A stretch of 64,000 nucleotides of DNA from Nioella ostreopsis (GCF_004000255.1 NZ_RCIQ01000016.1:1-64000), one strand, 5' to 3'. Shown: positions 1 through 8,272, numbered from the stretch's first letter. Program-made: numbers and translations. The notes: generated from the sequence alone by a model not told the origin.

Positions 1-2
1 GC

Positions 3-182
3 CGCAAGCATGGCCTCAGCCAGGGTACGTTCTACAAGTACAAATCGAAGTTTGGCGGCATGGAAGTATCTGACGTGGCGAAGCTGAGGGCGATGGAAGA
101 CGAGAATGCCAGGCTTAAGCGCCTGCTGGCTGACACCATGTTGGACAATGCTGTTCTGAAGGATCTCTTGGGAAAGAGCTGA
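3..182 (+). pseudogene. IS3-family transposase OrfA, 3' part only
   Basis: This is the C-terminal 59 residues of an OrfA of the InsE/HTH_8 type, running from the window edge to the TGA at 180-182. Seen in the sequence: the GLSQGTFYKYKSKFGG segment, which is the end of the DNA-binding helix-turn-helix, followed by a leucine-rich coiled coil ([11 protein letters not shown]) that in this family mediates multimerisation. The heptamer G GGA AAG at 170-176 lies in the zero frame two codons before the stop. It fits the X XXY YYZ rule for -1 frameshifting and would place ribosomes in the OrfB frame. Confidence 0.8.
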
Positions 183-916
183 CGACGCCGAATGAGCGGC
201 GAGAGGTAGCGCTGATGGCGATGCTGGAACGCAAGGGGATGATCATGAACCACAAGAAGCTGTATCGGCTGTACACCGAGGAGAAGCTGGGCGTCAGGCG
301 ACGACGGGGCTGGAAACGGGCGCGAGGCTCACGAACACCAATGCCAGGGGCTCTGAGGCCGGGCGAGCGCTGGTCCTTGGACTTCCTGTCCGACACATTC
401 GGGGCATCACGCAGGTTCCGCATCTTGGCGGTGAACGACGACTGTTGCCGCGAGAACCTGTGCCTGATGGCCGATACCAGCATCTCAGGTGCACGGGTGG
501 CGCGGGAGCTTGATGCGCTCGTCCGGCTCTATGGCAAACCGGCCAGCATTGTCAGTGACAACGGGACAGAGTTTACCAGCCAGGCGATCCTGAAATGGGC
601 GAACGACAACGGCGTGGATTGGCACTACATCGATCCGGGCAAACCGCAGCAGAATGCCTTCATCGGGTCATTCAACGGCAGCCTGCGCGACGAGCTCTTG
701 AACGAGGAGATGTTTGACAGTCTGGACGATGCACGCCGAAAGCTGGCGCTCTGGCGATACGACTACAACAACATCAGGCCGCACTCATCGCTAGGAAACC
801 AGACACCCACACAAGCGCGTCGGACGCTTGAGCAATTTGAGGGCTCCGCGCCCGACGCGCTTGCCCAAACCAACGACGACGAATATGAAAACCAGACCCG
901 CAGACTCTCGTTATGA
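176..916 (+). pseudogene. IS3-family transposase OrfB, degenerate catalytic subunit
   Basis: This is the integrase-like subunit of an OrfAB transposase; read by -1 frameshift from OrfA it starts ELTTPNERR, and an internal ATG lies at 215. The rve core shows the first aspartate in WSLDF, the second in SDNGTEF and the usual PGKPQQNAF segment. At the position 36 residues after the second aspartate, where the family has glutamate in ESFNG, this copy has glycine (GSFNG). Compared with family members, about 40-55 residues of the HTH_21 region between NERREV and the MNHKK motif seem to be missing without loss of frame. The C-terminal [12 protein letters not shown] motif is intact. Transposition by this copy is not expected. 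Confidence 0.8.
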
Positions 917-942
917 ATGAGGGAGCCTCGGGGGGCAGGTCA

Positions 943-1348
943 GATGCACAATATCACAGGATTGCTGCAATGCATTCGAGGTCGGCTTAGAGCCCACTCC
1001 GGACATGCGATGAGCCTCAACAAGATCGCCTAGCGCGACCCGACTCCGCGCCATTTATGTGGCGCCACGAGTCGTTGTTCCACACTGGCAACCGCCCCCA
1101 ACATTGATGCCATGCACGCCTCGCGCCTGGTCAAAGCTCCCTTGGCCTCCACCCTCACGGCGCCGCAAGCGCAGGAGCCTGAAGGGATCGTGAGATGCCC
1201 CATTTATTTCGCTGGAGCCATGGTCGGCTTTAAACTGTTTAGGCCGTTTAGGAACGTTTAAGCGCGATTTAGGACCGGCTTCAGGACGCTTAAGCGCGAC
1301 TCGGGCAGGTTGGGGTCAACGAAACGAACCCAACCCGGAGACACTGCC
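943..1348. other. Intergenic region, no gene seen
   Basis: About 400 bases between the IS end and a small gene. No convincing coding frame is visible on either strand. There is a 6-bp hairpin, gcgcca/tggcgc, at 1048-1065, and a cluster of short direct repeats just upstream of the next gene (listed separately). Confidence 0.5.
1237..1305. repeat. Direct repeats upstream of small gene, possible operator
   Basis: The motif gtttagg occurs at 1237-1243 and 1246-1252, followed by gtttaa at 1256. A longer imperfect pair, cgtttaagcgcgatttagg (1255-1273) and cgcttaagcgcgactcggg (1287-1305), has its starts 32 bp apart, close to three helical turns. The position, 44-110 bp upstream of the ATG at 1349, would suit regulator binding. 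The repeats are seen directly; the role is inferred. Confidence 0.35.
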
Positions 1349-1555
1349 ATGACCACCTTCACCACCAACACTGACCTGAACGCCCGCGGCCTCCGCATTC
1401 TCGAGACCCGCAGGGAGGCGGAGACCCGTGCCTGGCGCCTGATCGACCCTCTGCTCTCGCTTTTCATGCGCCGTCCGGCCGATCCCGCCGAGGCCGTGGC
1501 CCGGGCCGAGCGCCGCGAAACCGCCCGTCGCGCTGTCGACAACCTCTTGCGCTAA
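1349..1555 (+). CDS. Small protein of unknown function (68 aa)
   Basis: This is a 68-residue basic protein without signal peptide, membrane segment or recognised domain. The start is taken as ATG 1349, with a cggag ribosome-binding sequence about 8 bases upstream; an upstream in-frame start at 1310 has no such site. The sequence is rich in Arg and Ala (RRPADPAEAVARAERRETARRAVDNLLR) and is probably helical. The stop codon overlaps by a few bases, tail to tail, the stop of the regulator gene on the other strand. Coding status is supported by the ribosome-binding site and alphaproteobacterial codon use. The function is unknown. Confidence 0.55.
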   Translation: MTTFTTNTDLNARGLRILETRREAETRAWRLIDPLLSLFMRRPADPAEAVARAERRETARRAVDNLLR

Positions 1556-3048
1556 TCGGGCAGCCCAACGCCGCGGTAGGCGTCGATCATCAGTTGCCGC
1601 TGATCTGGTTGGCGATAGGGAGAGCTTTCGAGGGCCGCGGACAGTGTCACGTCCGGAACGATGTGGCGGAGTTCCCCGGCCATGCGCTGCGCGTCTTCGG
1701 TTCGACCCGCCGCCCAATAGGCGAAAAGCAGGAACAACACACCCGTGCCGTAGGACGGAAGCTCGCCGACCACCTGCTCCATGATTGCAACGCCGGTATC
1801 GACCCGCCCCGCCATGACATGGCAAAAGCCCGCCCCCATCCGGCAATAGATGGCCATGTCGCCCAACGGATCGAGCCGGACGCCCGCATCGAATGCCTCG
1901 ATCGCCTCGTCATAGGCGCCGATATAGCTGAGCGGCCATCCCGCCGAGAGGTTCACCAGCGCCGAATTGGGGCACAAGCGCCGCGCCCGCCGCACGGCCT
2001 CGGCCCCTTCCTGCTGGCCCCATCCGGAAAAGGCGTGAAACTGTCCCGAGAACACCAGAACGAGAGGATCGTCGCCCGCCTCGGCCAGCAGGGCCTGCGC
2101 CATGGGCGCAACTTCGAGGTTTTCCTCCCACGAGATCATCCGCGCACCGCGTGCGATCAGGTAGGCGCGTATCTTCCACGCCCTGGCCATCTTGTAGCCC
2201 GGGTCGCGTGCGATGGCCTGGTCGAGAAGGGCCACGCCCTTGCGGAAATCCTCCAGCGTCCGGACCCCGTAGACATGCGGCAGGGCGCGGAGCACGAGGT
2301 CGTAGGCGCCGAGGTCCTCGGTCGGCTTGGCTTGCGCGATCCCGGCCTCAGCAAACATCAGCTTGGGCTCTACCGCGCCGGCAACCCGCGCAGCGATCTC
2401 GTCCTGCAGTTCGAAGACGTCGCCGGTCGCGCCGGTAAAGCGCTCTGACCAGATGGTGCGCCCGGTCTCCGCCTCGAGCAGTTGAACCGTGACGCGCAGC
2501 ATCTCGCCCGCTTGCTGCACAGAGCCTTCGACGGCGTAGCGCACCCCGAGCTGATGCCCGAGATCGGACAGGTCTACTGGCTGGCCCTTGAAGCGGAAAC
2601 TCGTCGAGGCCGCGACCACGAACAGCGCCGACAGCCGCGACAGGCTTGCGATGATGTCGGTGACGAGGCCATCGACGAGATACGCGTTCTCCGCAGTGCC
2701 GGAGATGTTGGCAAAGGGCAGCACCACGAGCGAGGGCTTGTCGAGCAGGGCGGGCCCGGTCGGCAGCGGCCGGGCGGTGCCGATCGCCAGCTTGTAGCCT
2801 ACGCCCGGCACCGTCGCGATGGCCTTGGCCCCCAAGACCTTGCGCAGGGCGCTGATCTGAACGGTGAGGTTGCCCTCTTCCACGGCCAGCCCGCCCCAGA
2901 CCTGTTCGAGCAGCTCGGCCTTGGAGACCACACGCTCGCCATGAGCCTCGAGATACGCCAGCACGTCGAAGGCGCGCGCCCCGAGCGCCGCGGGCTTGCC
3001 ATCGACCACCACCTGCCGCGCGGCGGCGTCAAGTTTGAAACCCTTCAC
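1552..3048 (-). CDS. Winged-helix / TolB-like / TPR regulator, paralogue 3 of 3
   Basis: This 498-aa protein has an OmpR/PhoB-type winged helix at about residues 1-95 (FDVLAYLEAHGERVVSKAELLEQVWGG, then VEEGNLTVQISALRKVLG). A TolB-N-like domain follows at about 100-230 (VVLPFANISG, then GVRYAVEGSVQQAGEMLRVTVQLLEA), and then a helical TPR-like C-terminal half. Such proteins are often annotated as adenylate cyclases, but no cyclase domain is present. No membrane segment is evident, so it is probably a cytoplasmic DNA-binding regulator. The start is GTG 3046-3048; its GGAGGG ribosome-binding site lies inside the last codons of the upstream paralogue. It is the last gene of a three-gene tandem. 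Its target and signal are unknown. Confidence 0.85.
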   Translation of the reverse strand: MKGFKLDAAARQVVVDGKPAALGARAFDVLAYLEAHGERVVSKAELLEQVWGGLAVEEGNLTVQISALRKVLGAKAIATVPGVGYKLAIGTARPLPTGPALLDKPSLVVLPFANISGTAENAYLVDGLVTDIIASLSRLSALFVVAASTSFRFKGQPVDLSDLGHQLGVRYAVEGSVQQAGEMLRVTVQLLEAETGRTIWSERFTGATGDVFELQDEIAARVAGAVEPKLMFAEAGIAQAKPTEDLGAYDLVLRALPHVYGVRTLEDFRKGVALLDQAIARDPGYKMARAWKIRAYLIARGARMISWEENLEVAPMAQALLAEAGDDPLVLVFSGQFHAFSGWGQQEGAEAVRRARRLCPNSALVNLSAGWPLSYIGAYDEAIEAFDAGVRLDPLGDMAIYCRMGAGFCHVMAGRVDTGVAIMEQVVGELPSYGTGVLFLLFAYWAAGRTEDAQRMAGELRHIVPDVTLSAALESSPYRQPDQRQLMIDAYRGVGLPD

Positions 3049-3051
3049 CGT

Positions 3052-4563
3052 TCAGCCCTCCGGAATGCCGCTCGCGCGCTGCGCATCTTCGAAGAGCTTC
3101 AGGAACGGCGGGTGTTTGAAGGGCGACGACGCAGTATTCCCGCGGACCGTAATCTTCGGGTTGATGCGCATAAGTTCCGCCGCCATCCGATTTGCATCCT
3201 CCGTCCGCCCCAGAAGCCAATAGCCGTGAAGAAGAATATACAGCGTCGATCCATAGGTCGGCGCCTCATGGTAGGACCGCTCCACCATCTCCACGGCCTC
3301 CTCGACCCGCCCCAATCCCAGCAGGATCGGCCCCATGGCGCTGCGGACGAAGCCGGTGTTGGCATCGAGCGGATTCAGCCGCAGCGCGCGTTCGATGTCC
3401 GCAAGGGCCGCCTCGAATTTTCCGAGGTAGGCATGAATCCATCCCGAAGAGCACAGAACGGGAACCGAGTTCGGGTTCAAGGTCTTAGCCTTGCGAATGG
3501 CGCTCAGGGCCTGCTCGGCCCCGTGATCGAGATAGGCGATGCTGTCCGCCGCGTAGGCCAGGACGAGCGCATCGTTCGTGCCGCTGTCGAGGATTGCGTA
3601 GGCGTCGGGCAGCACGGGCGCGGCGTCCGATATCGGGATGAAGCGTCCCCCGGCGGCCATCGCATAGGCCCTGACCCGCATGGCGCGGGCCATGTCATAG
3701 TCCGGGTCCCGCGCGACCGCCTCGTTCAGGATTGCGATGGCGCGGCTGAGATCTTCGGGTTTGGAGGTGAAGCGCATCAGCGGCTCGGCCTGCAAGCAAA
3801 GGTCGTAGGCGCGCAAGTCGTTTTGCGGCTTGTCGCGGCTGCGGATCGCTTCAGCCGCGCGCAGGGTCGGTTCGATGGCCGCAGCGACGCTTTCGGTGAG
3901 ACGGTTCTGAAGATCGAAGATTTCGTCGAGCGTGCCGCTGAAGCGCTCCGACCAGATCGACCGACCCGTCGCGGCCTCCACCAGTTGCACCGAGATCCGC
4001 AGCATCGCGCCGGCCTGTTGAATCGAGCCTTCAAGCACGTAACGGACCCCGAGCTCCTGCCCTACTTCGGAAAGGAGCACGGTGCGACCCTTGTAGGCGA
4101 AGCTCGAGGTGGCGGCGATAGTGAACAGGCCGGAGATCTTGGTCAGCGCTCCGATCAATTCGGTCACAATGCCATCGACCAGATAGTCCTGCGTCGGCTG
4201 ACCGGTGAGGTTGGTGAAGGGAAGAACGGCAAGCGAAGGAATGTCGGGAAGGTCAGGCCCCGCCTGCGCCCGCGCCGGCTCCGGCCCGGTCGCAAGCTTG
4301 TATCCGACTCCCGGCACCGTCGCGATGGCGCGTGATCCGAGAACCTTGCGAAGGGTGCTGATCTGAACGGTGAGGTTGCCCTCTTCCACGGCCAGCCCGC
4401 CCCAGACGGTTTCCAGCAACTCCTTCTTCGAGACAATCCGATCCGAGTGGGCTTGAAGATGGACGAGAACATCGAACGCCCGCGCGCCAATTGTGACCGG
4501 CCTGCCATCGATCAGCACGTCGCGGCTGTCGTGGCGCAGAGTAAACGAAGGCTGCGCCACCAA
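3052..4563 (-). CDS. Winged-helix / TolB-like / TPR regulator, paralogue 2 of 3
   Basis: This protein of about 503 aa has the same architecture as its two neighbours: an N-terminal winged helix (FDVLVHLQAHSDRIVSKKELLETVWGG), a TolB-like domain (SLAVLPFTNLTG, then VRYVLEGSIQQAG) and TPR-type helices (LNPNSVPVLCSSGWIHAYLGKFEAALADIERALRLNP split over two repeats). The start is ambiguous between TTG 4563 and GTG 4560; the GGAGGG site favours GTG. The upstream gene stops immediately before it, so translation is probably coupled. The protein ends in Pro-Glu-Gly, whose codons form the ribosome-binding site of the next gene. It is probably a DNA-binding regulator; the ligand and regulon are unknown. 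Confidence 0.85.
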   Translation of the reverse strand: MVAQPSFTLRHDSRDVLIDGRPVTIGARAFDVLVHLQAHSDRIVSKKELLETVWGGLAVEEGNLTVQISTLRKVLGSRAIATVPGVGYKLATGPEPARAQAGPDLPDIPSLAVLPFTNLTGQPTQDYLVDGIVTELIGALTKISGLFTIAATSSFAYKGRTVLLSEVGQELGVRYVLEGSIQQAGAMLRISVQLVEAATGRSIWSERFSGTLDEIFDLQNRLTESVAAAIEPTLRAAEAIRSRDKPQNDLRAYDLCLQAEPLMRFTSKPEDLSRAIAILNEAVARDPDYDMARAMRVRAYAMAAGGRFIPISDAAPVLPDAYAILDSGTNDALVLAYAADSIAYLDHGAEQALSAIRKAKTLNPNSVPVLCSSGWIHAYLGKFEAALADIERALRLNPLDANTGFVRSAMGPILLGLGRVEEAVEMVERSYHEAPTYGSTLYILLHGYWLLGRTEDANRMAAELMRINPKITVRGNTASSPFKHPPFLKLFEDAQRASGIPEG

Positions 4564-6081
4564 TCAGCCCTCCGGGACGCCCGCTGCCCGCAACCCGGCG
4601 GCCATACGCATGCGGAAATCCTCCTCCCTGAAAGGTGTCGTGCGGAGATAGTAAGCGATCGTATTGCTGGGGTTGGCCTTCACGTAGCGGGCGATCACGC
4701 GCTGTGCCTCAATCGGACGGCCTGCCAGTTCATAGGCGGCGCCAAGGGCCTGTTCTGTCGTTCCGAACCCCGGATCGTCGGCCAGCGCCTTCTCGAGCAG
4801 CGATACGGCGCCCTCGTAATCCTTCAGCCCGAACAGGCAGAAGCCATGCCCGCTACGGCAATGGCCGAGGTTCGGGTCCAGGGGATTGATCCGGTAGGCA
4901 TGCTCAAAATCGGCAATCGCCTCGGGATACCGGCCAGTATAGGCATTGATCCAGCCCGAGGATACACGCACCAGGACCGAGTTCGGATTGAGCGACTTGG
5001 CCGTCTCGAGCGCATGGATCCCCATCGCGGGTTCATCGCCGAGATACGCCATCATGTGCCCGGCATAAGCGAGCACCAGCGGATCGCTCTGATGGGCATC
5101 CAGCAGTTGCCGGGCAAGCGGGATTGCCGCGGCCCCTTCCGCGTGGCTGATCGCCCGGCTGCCCGCCGCCATGACATGGGCGCGCACCTTGAGCGCCTTG
5201 GCCAGCGCATAGTCGGGATCAAGCGCAAGAGCTCGGTCGAGGATCTCGACGGCCTGCCGGAAATCCGCGAGGCTCGAAACCCGAAGCACCAGCGGTGCGG
5301 CCTGCAATGTCAGGTCGTAGGCCTGAAGGCTCTCAGTCGGCTTGGCGCGCGCACGGCGGCTTTCCTCAAACAAGAGGCTCGGCTCGATCGCCGCGACGGT
5401 TTTCTCCGAGATGATGTCCTGGAGGTCGAAGATGTCCGCAGTCGTTCCGGTGAAGCGATCCGACCAAATCGTTCGGCTGCTTTCCGCCTCCGAGAGTTGC
5501 ACCGTTATGCGGAGCGTTTCCCCGGCCTGCTGGATCGAGCCTTCGAGGATGTAGCGGACGCCGAGGTTCACGCCGACATCCGAAAGCGAGACCACCCGGC
5601 CCTTGTAGGCGAAGCTCGAGGTCGTTGAGACCACGAAGATGCCCGAGACCCGGCTCAACGAGCTTGCAAGGTCCGCGACGATGCCATCGATCAGGTAGTC
5701 CCGGTCCGGTCGTCCCGTCAGGTTGGCGAAGGGTAGCACGGCGAGCGAGGGTTTTGCGGGAAGGGGAGGGCCTGCCTGTGTCGGCCGATGCTCCGGCTCT
5801 GACCCGATGGCAAGCTTGTAGCCGACCCCGGGCACGGTGGCGATGGCCTTGGCACCCAGCAGTTTTCTCAGGGTGCTGATCTGCACCGAAAGGTTGCCTT
5901 CTTCCACGGCCAGACCGCCCCAGACAGTGTCCAGCAATTCCTGCTTGGAGACAACCCGATCCGAATGGGCCTGAAGATGAACCAGAACGTCGAACGCACG
6001 CGCGCCAATCGCCACCAACGCACCGTTGACCCGCAATTCGCGGGAGACGGGGTCGATGTCCAGCAAGGGGATCTCAAGCAA
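4564..6081 (-). CDS. Winged-helix / TolB-like / TPR regulator, paralogue 1 of 3 (first in tandem)
   Basis: This 505-aa protein has a winged helix at about residues 5-95 (VGGLAVEEGN-type recognition-helix region; PGVGYKLAIG at the end of the wing). A TolB-like domain with DYLIDGIVADLASSLSRVSG follows, and then several TPR-like repeats (YTGRYPEAIADFEHAYRINPLDP). It starts at TTG 6079-6081, with AGGAG six bases upstream; no ATG fits as well. It is the promoter-proximal member of three tandem paralogues that share near-identical stretches and have gaps of 0 and 3 bases between coding regions. It is probably transcribed with them from the 6082-6590 region. The function is regulatory by family; the target is unknown. 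Confidence 0.85.
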   Translation of the reverse strand: MLEIPLLDIDPVSRELRVNGALVAIGARAFDVLVHLQAHSDRVVSKQELLDTVWGGLAVEEGNLSVQISTLRKLLGAKAIATVPGVGYKLAIGSEPEHRPTQAGPPLPAKPSLAVLPFANLTGRPDRDYLIDGIVADLASSLSRVSGIFVVSTTSSFAYKGRVVSLSDVGVNLGVRYILEGSIQQAGETLRITVQLSEAESSRTIWSDRFTGTTADIFDLQDIISEKTVAAIEPSLLFEESRRARAKPTESLQAYDLTLQAAPLVLRVSSLADFRQAVEILDRALALDPDYALAKALKVRAHVMAAGSRAISHAEGAAAIPLARQLLDAHQSDPLVLAYAGHMMAYLGDEPAMGIHALETAKSLNPNSVLVRVSSGWINAYTGRYPEAIADFEHAYRINPLDPNLGHCRSGHGFCLFGLKDYEGAVSLLEKALADDPGFGTTEQALGAAYELAGRPIEAQRVIARYVKANPSNTIAYYLRTTPFREEDFRMRMAAGLRAAGVPEG

Positions 6082-6643
6082 ATCTCACTCCTGTCCGCGC
6101 CCGCAAAGACAACTGACGATCGAGTCAGGCCACTGAGCAAACAGCATAATGCCGTGTGACGACCCTTCGCGAGCCATTATTAGCTTTTTCAGACCGACAT
6201 GGAAGCCAGTAACGCCACTGGGTTCCGCCCGACCGGGTGGCTTTGGCAGCAGCGCCTTCCTTGAGCCGCCTTCTTTCCTTGAACCGCCTTCTAATGTCTG
6301 CAAAGTCCGCGATGTGTGCGTTCGTCGTCGGCTTGATTTCGCGCTTGCAGCGAACGGCTGGTTCGACGGGCCGCACCGCAGAAACAGGATCGCGGAGCCG
6401 GTGTCCGGTATGGGCCGGTCCCGACGCTACACCATGCATGTTGGCACTGACTTTGCAAAGGGCGCTTCCTGCGCATTGCTGTCGTCCGTACCAGGATCGG
6501 CATTCGACGCCCTGGGCTCCAGGCCGTCATCGAATGCTTGCTGGCAGACCATCCCTCTTGCGGCGTGGCGGGGGGGGGGACTGGACACCGAAAAACCCCG
6601 GCCGTTGGAGGCCGGGGTTTTCCAGATGGGCCTGACGAAGGGA
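6082..6643. other. Intergenic region upstream of the regulator tandem
   Basis: About 560 bases with no supported gene. Visible items are a tandem pair of 17-bp units (ccttgagccgccttctt / ccttgaaccgccttcta, about 6260-6294), a run of ten G at 6570-6579, and a strong hairpin terminator at 6592-6621. The promoter of the regulator tandem should lie here, but no clear -35/-10 pair was picked out. Confidence 0.5.
6592..6621 (-). terminator. Rho-independent terminator of the membrane-protein gene
   Basis: A perfect 12-bp inverted repeat, aaaaccccggcc / ggccggggtttt, with a 6-base loop, lies 22 bases after the stop of the minus-strand gene ending at 6644. On the minus strand the stem runs into a T tract. 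Confidence 0.85.
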
Positions 6644-7837
6644 TCAGGCGGGAACGGCACCTTTCGGGGCGGGGGCGAAGTGCTTGCGGGCCAGCATCCA
6701 CACCAGGACGATCATCGCGATCTGCAGCGCAACGGCGATGCCCGAGATGGCCCAGTAGGCAACCGAGTATTTCGCGACGATGCCAGCGGCGACCAGACCC
6801 TTGTTCAGCCAGAAGTGGGTCATGACCGAAAGGGCCACACCGGGGCAGACCAGCGCGTAGGACCCGGCGGAGGTCTCGGACCCGGTCACGAAGCGGGCGA
6901 CGTAGCCGACGCGGGACAGGACGGCGAGACCGAAGAGGGCGAAGATCACCTCGACAGACAGAAGCCGGGTCAGCAGCATCAGCGTGTCGGCAGCGGTGCC
7001 GTGAGCCTCGAAGGTGGTGTGCAGCCCGTGGTTCTGGCGCAGCAGGGCGATGCCGATCACGGTCATCAGCGGGATCACCACCATCAGGGTGGGGGCTGCC
7101 TCGACATTGACGCCATGTTCCAGCATCGACCGCACGCTCATGACCAGCACGATCAGCGCAAGGAGGATGGCGGTGGTGATGAAGAAGGTGGACAGCACCA
7201 GGCTGACACCCACGGTCAGGGTGGCACCGGACATGGCGGCCGGGGCGGCAAGGCCCACGCCGATCATTGCCAGGGCAAAGGCGGGCAGCATCTGGGCAAA
7301 GCTGTTATTGGCGGAACAGTCGAAGCCGCCGGAATGCAGGCGTTCCTTGATGAAGTGACCCAGTTCCTTGAAGGCGATCCAGCCGATGGCCAGGAAGGCT
7401 GCCAGCGCGGCGGGGAAGAGGTATTCGACGATATTCCACAGGCCGGGCACGAAGGTCAGGCCCAGGATGAACATCGCGTTCACAGACATTGCCAGCGCCA
7501 GCGGCATCGCCAGAACCTGGCTGCCTGCATTGGACCGCGCAAAGGCTTCATAGGCGTCCGAGCGGCGGAATTCGGCGAAACGGCGCAGGTTGAAGGCCAG
7601 AAGCTTGAGGTTGAGGAAGCCGAACACGGCGATCCCGGCCCATGCCGCGAGAATCATCGCCTGTTGCAGCAGGGTGCCGCCGGTCAGCAAAGGCCAGGCA
7701 TCTTCAAAGATCGGAACCGGGCGGCCGGTATGGGGAACCCAGAACATCAGGTACATGAAGAAGGTGACAGTAAGGCCGCCCGCGCCAAGCGAGGCGAGGA
7801 AATAAAGCGGCGAATAGCGGTTGGCGGCGACGGTCAT
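6644..7837 (-). CDS. Multi-pass inner-membrane protein, possibly TDT/SLAC1-like
   Basis: This 397-aa protein has about ten hydrophobic helices spread over its whole length and short polar loops. The size and helix count resemble tellurite-resistance/dicarboxylate transporter (TDT, SLAC1-like) proteins, but I did not find a decisive motif, so the substrate is open. A cysteine at about residue 174 (GFDCSANNS) sits in a conserved-looking loop. The start is ATG 7837, with an AAAGGAG sequence upstream; a GTG 24 bases further out lacks a site. It is a single gene with a strong terminator behind it. The 16-bp motif present twice just upstream suggests specific transcriptional control. Confidence 0.7.
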   Translation of the reverse strand: MTVAANRYSPLYFLASLGAGGLTVTFFMYLMFWVPHTGRPVPIFEDAWPLLTGGTLLQQAMILAAWAGIAVFGFLNLKLLAFNLRRFAEFRRSDAYEAFARSNAGSQVLAMPLALAMSVNAMFILGLTFVPGLWNIVEYLFPAALAAFLAIGWIAFKELGHFIKERLHSGGFDCSANNSFAQMLPAFALAMIGVGLAAPAAMSGATLTVGVSLVLSTFFITTAILLALIVLVMSVRSMLEHGVNVEAAPTLMVVIPLMTVIGIALLRQNHGLHTTFEAHGTAADTLMLLTRLLSVEVIFALFGLAVLSRVGYVARFVTGSETSAGSYALVCPGVALSVMTHFWLNKGLVAAGIVAKYSVAYWAISGIAVALQIAMIVLVWMLARKHFAPAPKGAVPA

Positions 7838-7854
7838 CTCCGGCACTCCTTTAA

Positions 7855-7921
7855 TTGACACTGGTAACTAAATACCCGGCCGGGAGGCGAGTCGCAACAG
7901 TAAAGTTGACATTGTTAACTA
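7855..7921. promoter_or_regulatory. Duplicated operator-like motif upstream of the membrane-protein gene
   Basis: Two direct copies, ttgacactggtaacta (7855-7870) and ttgacattgttaacta (7906-7921), match at 14 of 16 positions, with starts 51 bp apart. The second copy lies in a near-perfect palindrome, gttgacattgttaac (7905-7919), as expected for a TetR- or MarR-type dimer site. It lies directly upstream of the start at 7837 and before the divergent lipoprotein gene. No regulator gene sits next to it. The motif is seen in the sequence; the binding role is inferred. Confidence 0.55.
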
Positions 7922-7978
7922 CCAAGGTGTCGCACCCTGTTTACCCGATGTTAACCATCTTGGCCGAAACCTGAGCGC

Positions 7979-8272
7979 ATGCGGATACCACCCTTTCTCC
8001 TGCTCGTCCTGCTAGCCGCCTGTGACAGCCCTGCCCCGGCGATGATGGGGACCGATGCCACCTGGATCACAATCGACGCCGTTCAGTTTTCCATCCGTAT
8101 CAGGGGTGACCGGGCCGAGGCGATCCGCACCAACATGATGCCCAACCCCTCTATCGGGGCGGTCTATCCACGGGCGCTGCAAGCCATGGAAGCGGTGAGC
8201 GGTTGCCGCGTGATCGAGGACAGCCTGCGGGGGGACGTGGCCGTGATGCGCGCCGATCTGGACTGTGGTTAG
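7979..8272 (+). CDS. Small lipoprotein of unknown function
   Basis: This 97-aa protein has a short N-terminal signal of the lipoprotein type: basic residue, hydrophobic run and lipobox LLAAC, with the cysteine at about residue 15. The mature part is about 80 residues, with two further cysteines (SGCRVIE and LDCG) that could form a disulfide in the periplasm. No domain is recognised. It is divergent from the membrane-protein gene, with about 140 bp between them containing the operator-like motif. Start ATG 7979. The export and lipidation call is sequence-based; the function is unknown. Confidence 0.65.
   Translation: MRIPPFLLLVLLAACDSPAPAMMGTDATWITIDAVQFSIRIRGDRAEAIRTNMMPNPSIGAVYPRALQAMEAVSGCRVIEDSLRGDVAVMRADLDCG

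Larger units (their letters stand above)
1..942 (+). mobile_element. IS3-family insertion sequence remnant (left end outside window)
   Basis: The segment encodes the end of an IS3-type OrfA, a programmed-frameshift-like site and an OrfB with the rve/DDE integrase fold. The element appears to end at the G-rich terminus ggggggcaggtca (930-942), which resembles right ends of IS3-family elements; the left terminal repeat lies before base 1. The element looks inactive: the catalytic glutamate of OrfB is replaced by glycine and part of the N-terminal region of OrfB is missing. The target duplication cannot be checked because the left end is absent. The family call comes from protein motifs; the exact boundary is an inference. 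Confidence 0.85.

Noticed and set aside
6149-7858. A 569-codon open frame on the plus strand opposite the membrane-protein gene
   Set aside because: Its composition (Gly/His/Gln-rich, no hydrophobic core) is that of an antisense shadow; the minus strand shows a clear multi-helix protein, ribosome-binding site and terminator.
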